From assembly GCA_049487715.1 (NCBI GenBank), contig CP150577.1, forward strand, positions 310,001-374,000: DNA of 64,000 nucleotides, written 5' to 3'. The notes below the pieces were generated by a model. That model was not told the DNA's origin. It made no database searches and saw only the letters and a list, made by a program, of their open reading frames with translations. This document shows, piece by piece, positions 57,189-64,000 of this stretch (its first letter is position 1; every line of letters starts with the position of its first letter). Position numbers and translations under genes: made by a program. Origin of the DNA: Pycnococcus provasolii. Taxonomy: Eukaryota; Chlorophyta; Pseudoscourfieldiophyceae; Pseudoscourfieldiales.

Positions 57189-58541
57189 TTACTCGATACA
57201 ATTAATAATGTATGTATTTCTCATTATATCTGGTGCGCACTTTGCTTTCCTCCGAATGAGCCTCTTCGGCCAACACCATGTGCAATCCATGTTATGAAAG
57301 GGGGGGACAAAACCGAGTCGGCCAAATGCTGACCAAAAGGGTATCTTATAAAAGGCGCTGCTCATGGCGCCTATGAAAAAATCACATCGCGTTAGCATCC
57401 ACAGCTCCAAGATGCTTTCCATGCTCATGGCTGAGCGCTGTACTCCAGTCATCTTTGCCATCGAGTGTTCAATCCACGAGCTCTGGGGCACTTTCCACAA
57501 GCTGGATCGAATTGAATTGTACATGACTGTAACATTTAGGTGATCTCTTTTCAGTAAGAGTTTCATGCGATCAACAATGCGATGCAAGTCACCGTCGCTG
57601 ACCACGAGGATATGCTTTGCTCCCATCTCACGAACCATGCGGAGTGCGGCGGCGGTGTACGCGTCTGCATTAAAGCACGTCCTGCTTTTATCCACACTGT
57701 AACATTTTCCTCTTATCTCATCGCACGCACAAGCATCGCCGCGGCGTATGTGTACGCCAATGACACGTGAATTCCCAAGCGTAGGCCACCCAATAGCTTT
57801 CATCCGTTCTACAAGAAGCGCCTCAAATGCCTCGCTAGGCTGAGTTATTTTTGTGGTTAGCGCAGCAGCTAGCCAGATGCCCTCCATACACTTGTCGATA
57901 ATTCTCGCCAAATAATAGAATGGGTTGTTTCGGTCTCTTCTGCTTGTCTTCCCACTGGAGACAACCACTCTGTCGGTAATAATTTCATTTTGCTCGTCAG
58001 GTTCTGCGCAACCGCCACTTGCGAAAACGCAGCTCCAAGACGCAGCAGTTGCACTGTTGTTTGCACAAGACGAGAGATTCAGGCTTGATAGCCAAACGTA
58101 CGAATCTGTATACTTTCTGCTTGGGCAGGCTAGTCGATTGCCTGCTAAATTCTGTGACAAGACGTCTTTGACCAATTCCTTCAACGTCTCTCCGAACGGT
58201 GCATTGTTACGTAAGGCGGTAGTTGTAAAAGGTGCTGAGTTCTCGTCGAAACGCAAAAGTGGAAGACTTTCGTGACGATCGTACAGAGCACGCGTTGCAT
58301 CCTTGATACGGTGTGTCTGAGACAGGTTTTCTGTCTTAACCTCTATATGGGATGCACGGGTTGGAAATTCGTGTACGATCCATTCACAAAATACTGGAAC
58401 GTCGCTTGAAGATGTCACCTTTTCAAACGATGTGCTCATCTTAGGAGCGTTGGTCTTCAGCACCACGATCAAAGCAACGCCAGCGGCAATGCCTCGCAGA
58501 CACAAGCTCAGACGGTTTGGTTTCCACGGCAAGGTTGACAT
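57189..58541 (-). CDS. Fucosyltransferase-like glycosyltransferase with HIRRGD motif
   Basis: 450 residues from the ATG at 58541. Anchor at about residues 14-28 (GIAAGVALIVVLKTN). Catalytic marks: SRVIGVHIRRGDACACDEIR, the GDP-fucose-binding HxRRGD strand of GT23 and O-fucosyltransferases; AKHILVVSDGDLHRIVDRM; and RCDFFIGAMSSAFYKIPFWS, equivalent to DxFVGTxSSxxxR. Unlike the copies at 6096 and 12543 it keeps the full RRGD. A Cys-rich insert follows the motif (CACDEIRGKCYSVDKSRTC). GDP-fucose is the probable donor, acceptor unknown. Intact. Confidence 0.78.
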   Translation of the reverse strand: MSTLPWKPNRLSLCLRGIAAGVALIVVLKTNAPKMSTSFEKVTSSSDVPVFCEWIVHEFPTRASHIEVKTENLSQTHRIKDATRALYDRHESLPLLRFDENSAPFTTTALRNNAPFGETLKELVKDVLSQNLAGNRLACPSRKYTDSYVWLSSLNLSSCANNSATAASWSCVFASGGCAEPDEQNEIITDRVVVSSGKTSRRDRNNPFYYLARIIDKCMEGIWLAAALTTKITQPSEAFEALLVERMKAIGWPTLGNSRVIGVHIRRGDACACDEIRGKCYSVDKSRTCFNADAYTAAALRMVREMGAKHILVVSDGDLHRIVDRMKLLLKRDHLNVTVMYNSIRSSLWKVPQSSWIEHSMAKMTGVQRSAMSMESILELWMLTRCDFFIGAMSSAFYKIPFWSAFGRLGFVPPFHNMDCTWCWPKRLIRRKAKCAPDIMRNTYIINCIE

Positions 58542-58559
58542 CCTATTATGTCAACAAAA

Positions 58560-59370
58560 TCGTGGCTTCCCCTTAGCTCCCACCGGTGAATATTCGGACC
58601 GGTACTGACGGAAGCTACGGTGCCCAGTGGGTTACGAAACAGAAGGTAAAGGTTGTTAGAAGGTAGAAAGCAAAGAGTGAAGGTTACAAAGATAAAGTTG
58701 TTCTCCGCGTGCTGCGCGCGCGCCGCCAGCTGAAGCGCGTTAGCAGCCCATAGCCACTTATTACATCTTATCTCCATCACGTCTTCATTTATTCCTGTAG
58801 TGGGGAATTATAGTGGGCTGTCACCTCCCCACACAAACATATAGCACACCTTCCCAAACTCAAGACGGTCGGGGTTTAGCAACAAAGTGTGTGTGTTTGA
58901 TTCTTCTCCTCCCAAACCCCCAAAATACTACTGACCCCGAGTTCCTCCCGTCACTCCCCCTTGTCATGTACCGATTGTCAAAAACGTTGTACCCAACCTT
59001 TTGTGATTCTTTTAGAATTTGGAGACGCGCCAAGAGAGATGACCAGAGACAAGAGAGACAAGAGAGACAAGAGAGAGAAGAGAGAGAAGAGAGAGAGAGA
59101 GAAGAGAGAGACTCTGGGAGAGGGAGAGAGGGTGGGCAAACAACGAGACGGACGGGGTGGAGAGGGGAGGAGTTCTGAGGATGGACAATTTCTGGTAAGG
59201 TTAGTTTGCTACGTGCTGACGGCGAAATCAACTTTTTTTTCTCCCTCTTGCCTTTGCCACGTCACCATCACAAAATATCATCCTATTATGGATATGATAC
59301 CCACTTAGTCTATTATTATTATCCCCTTTACCACTGCATAAAAAATATCCCCTTTACCACTGCATAAAAA
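58560..59370. other. No gene seen; GA-rich repeat at 59030-59125
   Basis: The purine array GAGATGACCAGAGACAAGA recalls 40900-41275. Two CCCCTTTACCACTGCATAAA units at about 59329-59368 precede the PHD gene ATG and may be its promoter. Confidence 0.6.
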
Positions 59371-60390
59371 ATGACTAACGACAAGAAAAGTTACAACGAA
59401 TTCAATGCTAGAGTGAGGGTAGAACTCCAAGATGAGATGAACAAGGGAAGGATTCCCAAGCTTCCGTGCGGTACATTCGTTGCCGTAAAAGTTGGCCCTA
59501 AACAGCACCACTTCGCTAGGGTCATGTCACATGTTGAAGGAAACAGGAACGCAAAGAAGATAGAGGTACTTTTTCCAAAGAGGGTGAATAACTCCAAAAC
59601 TAAATTCAAGGACGAATACGAGGAGCGAAACTCGACTCGCTTGGACGAGGATATGGTCACTTGGCCAGTGAACTATAAGTACTATCCGAACAAAGATTAT
59701 TTTGAGATTATCGACATCGAGGACGACACGTTTTGCTCGTTATGCGGCAGCTTTGATGTTACACAGCGTAACAGACTCACAACATCCCTAGTCCTTACAC
59801 TCATAACAGACCATCGTCCTTTAACGCGACACCGTCCCCGTACCAAGAAGCAAACTCTTCCTTGGTGCCGAATGTTGGAAGGTGAAAGGCGCCCGCGTAC
59901 TCCGATGCCGTTAAGATTTGCACGCCGGATTTGCTCCTTGTATACGCGGACCAGGCTTGAACTTTGCTGCGAGAGTATCGTAAAGTGTTTGCATAAAGTT
60001 TTGGACAACATCGTCCTGGAACAACAATCTAGCCTTGCGCGCGCTTCGCCGCGCCATGTGTTTCCATTGTAACGTTTGGTTGAGTTCGAGTTGTGCCAGC
60101 TCGTACCTCAAGTTTGCACAATCAACATCTACGTAGTCCCTCCCAGCTTCAAATTCTGCCATGTACCATTGTTCGATTCTCCTCCGTTTTCTGAGAGGGT
60201 TGTCCACTTCCATCAAATCATTGGAACCGCTTACGAGAACTGAGTGGGGATCGAGAAGACTCGCAGCTTTGATGAAGACATGGTCTTCTGTGATGGATGT
60301 GAGAAGGCTTTTCATCCAGCATGCCTACACCTAAGCAGCCTACCAACAACCGAACACTTTTTTTGTGAGAAGTGCACTCGGCATCATTGA
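59371..60390 (+). pseudogene. PHD-finger gene split by a LINE-like insertion
   Basis: First part 59371-59758 from ATG: a Tudor/PWWP-like barrel candidate (GTFVAVKVGPKQHHFARVMS then IEVLFPKRV) and the first zinc pair (FCSLCGSFD). The frame is then broken by 504 bp. It resumes at 60275 with EDMVFCDGCEKAFHPACLHL and FFCEKC, giving a canonical C4HC3 PHD finger, ending at 60390. PHD fingers read histone H3 tails, so the intact form would be a chromatin reader, perhaps encoded by a retroelement. GT...AG splicing cannot remove the insert exactly because its edges lie inside a 12-bp duplication. Confidence 0.8.
59759..60262 (-). mobile_element. LINE-like 3' fragment, 504 bp, copy 2
   Basis: Same as 20965-21468. 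Flanked by GCAGCTTTGATG at 59747-59758 and 60263-60274. Its 3' end lies at 59759. Confidence 0.65.
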
Positions 60391-60744
60391 CATCGGAGAC
60401 GCAACATGAACATGAAATCAGCAGCACGCAAAATCAACACACGGGCAAGAGTACGTTGATGTCAGAGCGAGAGCGAATGAGCGGCGAGGCACGTGTTTTC
60501 AGAGTTCAACCGCGCCAAAGATATCATTTCTTTTTTTAATGTTGCGACAAGGTTACGAGTGAAATAATATTCATCTTCCATAAACTCGTAATACACACCC
60601 TCCTCATCGTCGGTTTCCGCATCGATCACACTCATGAGCCGCACTGCAGTTCCATAAAAATGTAACTGGTTAGGTCTTACAAGTGCTATAACACCAAATA
60701 GTAACAATTGTTATTATATATTATATTATTGTTGCCGTCTCCAA

Positions 60745-60900
60745 CGGCAAATCCATCCCCTAATCATTCAAAACCCTCATTCAAACCTTCGCGCGCATTC
60801 TGACGCGCTCGCGGGGCTCGCAGCTACCCTGCTCGCCCCTACTTATTGCTCCTAGTAATTACCATTCTATTTTCTTGATCAACTTTCCCCTTTACGCCAC
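60745..60900 (+). repeat. Dispersed repeat family B, copy 5
   Basis: TTCTGACGCGCTCGCGGGGC through CTTATTGCTCCTAGTAATTA. Confidence 0.6.
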
Positions 60901-61181
60901 AGCTGACGGCTATACTTGGTGGAGACGCTTCGTGCTTATCTTCGTACGACACTCACAACACTCACACAATGGTGGCACAGTCACCGACACCAATGCGTTG
61001 GCCTTGTCCCTGCCAGCTGAGAACTTCATAGTCTTTCACTTTCTTGCCGCCCTCGCCTCCGGACTGCAACATCTTCCTCACTCTCGGAGGAGCTGCGTCG
61101 TTGCACTTCATGGCCTCGTCGTGTTTTTCGTAGAGTTTCTTATCGCAGAGAAGAAGAGCATTTGCTGCAGCAAAGCTGAAC

Positions 61182-61997
61182 ATGGAACAATCACAAAATA
61201 AGTTTCAGCAAGACCACGCAAACTTACGCCACCTGCATATGCTGCGACAACAGGACAGCTGCCAAGCTTACAACAGTCGACAACAGGCTGTGGATTGCGC
61301 GCGGCACGTTGTTTCTAACCCCACACGATATACCACAGAACAGGTGCGCATAGCGCACTCCACCATCTTCGACGCGATGATAGCGGCGAGCAGCGCGCCC
61401 GCTGACAATTTTGCTGAGACATTTCAGCAACAAGCGACAAGCCTGGACGATCAGCACGCGCTCACTCACACATCGCTGGTGCAATCTATCGCAGATTGCA
61501 GCACAAGTCCGCTGCGCATCACAGAACCTGAACCTGACGAACCATCCGAAAGTGACACACCACCACAACGAAGTACAGATCCGTCACAAATATCGCCAGC
61601 TGGGGCGGGTTTGAGCCCACTGTTCGACGGAGTAGCAGGGGACAGAAAGTGGACAGAAGAAGGTGTTGGTTGGACGAGCCCGAATGAAGCTGCGCAGGCT
61701 GTCTTAACTATCGCTGAGTCGAACAAGTGGAACTCTGTCCAAGTCAGCGACGAGAAGCTCGAATTTTCTGCAAGTGACATTGGCAAAAGGATCGTCAGGA
61801 ATGACAGCCTGACATTGCAACCGCGCGATGAGTGGTTTCTTTGCGAAATCTTGGAGTATGATCTGGACATGAAAGAACACAAGGTTTGTTTTTTGGTCCG
61901 AAAACCAAATGATGAACCGGAAACAGCATATTTGGAACTGCGACGAGGGGAACATGAAGATGAGGAAGGTGATGAATATAAAATTTTGGAACGGTAA
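61182..61997 (+). pseudogene. Harbinger accessory protein, C-terminal copy
   Basis: 271 residues matching the C-terminal half of the 48217-49764 protein, starting at the internal MEQSQ. It lacks a short DGAPF segment and has a few substitutions, but the frame is open. The N-terminal half is missing. Confidence 0.8.
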
Positions 61998-62024
61998 GAT
62001 TGCAATTTGGATTTCATTACAAGT

Positions 62025-62543
62025 TTACCACTCATCATCCTGCGAATCGTAGTCAAGCCCAACATTCTCATCCTCGTTGAGAAATCCGTCGTATCCCGTG
62101 CGTACGCGCTCTCTGTGAAGTTTTCGCTCCCATGCATATACATGATTCGTGCGTTTCAGGTCTCGCGGAAATTTTTGGACGCCAGTATCGCACAGTCGGT
62201 TCCAAAGTGCACACAAGACCACAACCAATTTTTTGTATCCCCTGTCAGGCCTGAATCGTAAGGGTTGGCCGAGAACTGACCACGTGCGCTGCAAGCGAGA
62301 AAACACATTTTCAACAACAATCCTACCCCGAGAATGGTCCTTGTTGTAGTCAATATACTCCTTTCTTTCTTTTTCGTCAGGTCGCGGCACCACGGTGCGT
62401 CCAAAGTTCGTTGTCCCACCATCGATCATACAGTTTGGCAACGGCGTTAGGATTTGATCATGATTGAAGATAGCATCGCCAAAAACATTAAGTCCAGGTT
62501 TGATGATTATATGCTTGAAGTCATTTAGAATAGCTGTTGCGAT
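62025..62543 (-). pseudogene. Harbinger transposase, C-terminal copy
   Basis: Matches the 3' half of the 47263-48189 gene from about the second Asp region (LNVFGDAIFNHDQI) to the stop. Cut at about 62543 by AT-rich sequence; the first catalytic Asp is lost. Confidence 0.8.
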
Positions 62544-62554
62544 TATTCAAAAAT

Positions 62555-62625
62555 ACGACTTTAAATATTACTTAACATAACCCTAAAAAATATAATGCGA
62601 AATATAGTGCGGAGATTATAGCAGT
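62555..62625 (-). repeat. AT-rich repeat shared with 10430-10510
   Basis: Reverse complement match across TTTAAATATTACTTAAC and TATAATGCGAAATATAGTGC, with small gaps. Confidence 0.6.
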
Positions 62626-62639
62626 TAAAACCCCCCGCG

Positions 62640-62791
62640 GCTCAAAGGAGGACCACCTGAAGAGAAGAAGTAGAAAAAGGAAAAGAATGGTCTTACAACT
62701 TAGACAACTAGGGTCCGCGTCCCTTATCCCTTTGGGATCCCGAATACTCAACAACGGTTCCCCACAAGGCATATAAGGTATAATCTCGACA
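62640..62791 (-). repeat. LTR family A, inverted copy
   Basis: Starts TGTCGAGATTATACC at 62791 and reads leftward; preceded in its own direction by the AGCGAGGGGAAG purine tract. Confidence 0.75.
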
Positions 62792-62909
62792 CTTCCCCTC
62801 GCTGCTATGCCTGGTATGAACGCTGGCTAGTAGCGTTGTTTAGTTGTTCAGTTTGTATGCTCGTTTCTTCGTTCTTCTTATTTGGTTTGTCAAGGTCTTG
62901 TATGGTTGA

Positions 62910-63272
62910 TTAATTTTTATGTAATGTTTTGAATTTGTATTTGTTTTCGTGATGTTTCGATTTGTATTTGTTTTGTGATGTTTCGATTTTTGTTTCTTTT
63001 AGTAAGTTCTCTATTCCGAGGTCTTCAAGATTCTCAATGCATGCTTCGTAGAACTTCCTGAAGTCTTTCCGTTGTCCGTTATACTTAGCGTCCTCTGTGC
63101 CAAGTGCTTCACGTATGCTCTTAGATATGTTTCTCTCGGCTGCAAGACGCTTGTCTGCTGCAAGGTACGCAGTGACTCCTTCGTATACTTCGTCCGACAG
63201 TTCTTCTTCTTCGGGCAGTTCTTCTTCTTCGTTGTTTTGCGTACTTCGCGTGTTCCGGCTTCCACCAGCCAT
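62910..63272 (-). CDS. LTR family A internal ORF (MAGGSRN protein)
   Basis: 120 residues from the ATG at 63272: MAGGSRNTRSTQNNEEEELP, an acidic helix, then EALGTEDAKYNGQRKDFRKF and a Lys-rich end. It lies just inside the 3' LTR and its 3' part is repeated at 18480-18684. It looks like a gag start brought next to the 3' LTR by internal deletion. The frame is open upstream to 63461 without strong support. Confidence 0.45.
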   Translation of the reverse strand: MAGGSRNTRSTQNNEEEELPEEEELSDEVYEGVTAYLAADKRLAAERNISKSIREALGTEDAKYNGQRKDFRKFYEACIENLEDLGIENLLKETKIETSQNKYKSKHHENKYKFKTLHKN

Positions 63273-63639
63273 ACTTGAGCTTCTCTCCAAGCTTCCACTG
63301 ATCAGTGTGACGACGTTTGGGACAGTAGGCGTCGTGCGGCGTCCAGTAGCCACGACGCCACTGACGGAGAGAACAAGTAAGGTAGAAGTGTATTCGGTTA
63401 CATGGGGAAGGGAAGGTCGGGGACCCTGGGGAAGGGGACCCGAGAAAGTCGGGACGACCAAGCAAGGTCGACCGAGACCAAGGTGTCTAAGGCTGGGAAG
63501 CCTAAGAACCGTTCACGTGATGTCCAGCCAGGATATCACGTGATCCCGTCTCCATAACGTTATCACCATATATTATTCCAAAGACAATGTATGAAACCCC
63601 ATTGTCCACAAGGGCCAGTTAGGGGTTTGCACCACAAAA
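63273..63639. other. No gene seen; retroelement flank
   Basis: Includes an ATATCACGTGAT element at about 63532-63543, similar to the CACGTGATC pair near 23470. Confidence 0.4.
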
Positions 63640-64000
63640 TCTAAATAATGGAAACAAAGTTGATGTAAATTTTGGTACTCTATTTGGTAATAAATACGAC
63701 TCAATCCGTCTTCTTAATGACACATCATTAGAATTAAGTAAAAGTTTAAACTCACCAGAGTTTATTAGTTTAGCTGGTCTTAAAGTATCACACGCACAAA
63801 TAGCAGGAACTAATCTCAATCTTACGATCGGTCAAAACACAATTACTGCGGATCTTCTACCATTATCAACTACACTTGTTAATGTTAAACCTACAAGTGC
63901 AAGATTAGACGGAACGGATTTACTAATCACTTTAAGTGATAATTCAATTCTTACTGCGAGTTTATCAGCATTAGAAAATAAGGAGATTAGAACCTTCAAA
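63640..64000 (+). CDS. Partial virus-like fibre or structural ORF, AT-rich, runs off the window edge
   Basis: Plus-strand frame open from about 63640 to the window end: NGNKVDVNFGTLFGNKYDSI, LAGLKVSHAQIAGTNLNLTI, ADLLPLSTTLVNVKPTSARL. Asn/Ser/Thr/Leu-rich with regular beta-strand-like spacing, typical of trimeric fibres or capsid-associated proteins. No ATG at its beginning, which abuts host repeat DNA, so the 5' end is truncated. Same AT-rich style as 1-359. Confidence 0.45.

Noticed and set aside
59391-60011. Minus-strand ORFs of 89 and 104 residues over the PHD gene
   Set aside because: Shadows of the PHD coding strand and of the LINE-like fragment in another frame.

Overview
The window reads as nuclear DNA of a small green alga. 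The best fit is a small outlier chromosome (SOC) of a Mamiellales prasinophyte (Bathycoccus, Ostreococcus or Micromonas type). The reasons are: (i) spliceosomal introns of about 60-110 nt with GT...AG ends, several with CTAAC-type branch points; (ii) green-lineage families such as a DUF579/IRX15-like xylan methyltransferase, a plant-type NicO transporter and GT29, GT61 and GT92 enzymes; (iii) an extreme density of surface-carbohydrate genes in a sea of broken transposons. The assignment is inference. No ribosomal RNA, tRNA or species marker was seen.

About fifteen apparently intact genes stand alone, each separated by transposon debris. Sugar-nucleotide supply: a GNAT-aminotransferase fusion like WecD-WecE (2225-4306, three exons), a UDP-sugar dehydrogenase (42291-43520) and a nucleotide-sugar transporter (21947-22888). 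Glycosyltransferases, mostly type II membrane proteins: fucosyltransferase-like genes at 6096-7313, 8649-9935, 12543-13898 and 57189-58541, an unassigned glycosyltransferase-like gene at 16057-17199, GT29 (28000-29115), GT61 (38014-39579) and GT92 (54433-56280). Methyltransferases: DUF579 (18906-19847), an unassigned SAM enzyme (24685-25660, two exons), FkbM (30728-32002, three exons) and TylF (45633-47123). A truncated esterase-like ORF (35782-36096) and an epimerase relic (10823-11020) add to the theme. Only the NicO transporter (34506-35330) has an unrelated job, and it looks more GC-rich than its neighbours. Together the genes could make nucleotide sugars, move them into the Golgi, build a glycan and decorate it by O-methylation or acylation.

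Between these genes lie fragments of Ty1/copia (4.7, 17.7-18.2, 33.3-34.1, 52.9-53.9, 56.3 kb), Ty3/gypsy (23.9, 29.6, 32.6 kb), PIF/Harbinger (47.2-49.8 kb, with an inverted partial copy at 61.2-62.5 kb), a Harbinger-like MITE with TTA target duplications (14.5 and 37.2 kb), a tyrosine-recombinase element, a piggyBac-like N-terminus, a LINE-like element that split a PHD-finger gene, and a SINE-like family that shares the LINE-like 3' tail. Solo LTR pieces of one family recur at seven sites. Segments near 21 kb and 47.7-49 kb are repeated in inverted form at 59.4-62.5 kb.

A third layer is AT-rich and virus-like: both window ends (1-359 and 63640-64000), an islet at 11.07-11.5 kb with two small ORFs each preceded by the same 16-base motif, and a GIY-YIG ORF at 26.0 kb followed by two perfect palindromes. 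These look like fragments of an algal DNA virus or polinton-like element embedded in the chromosome.
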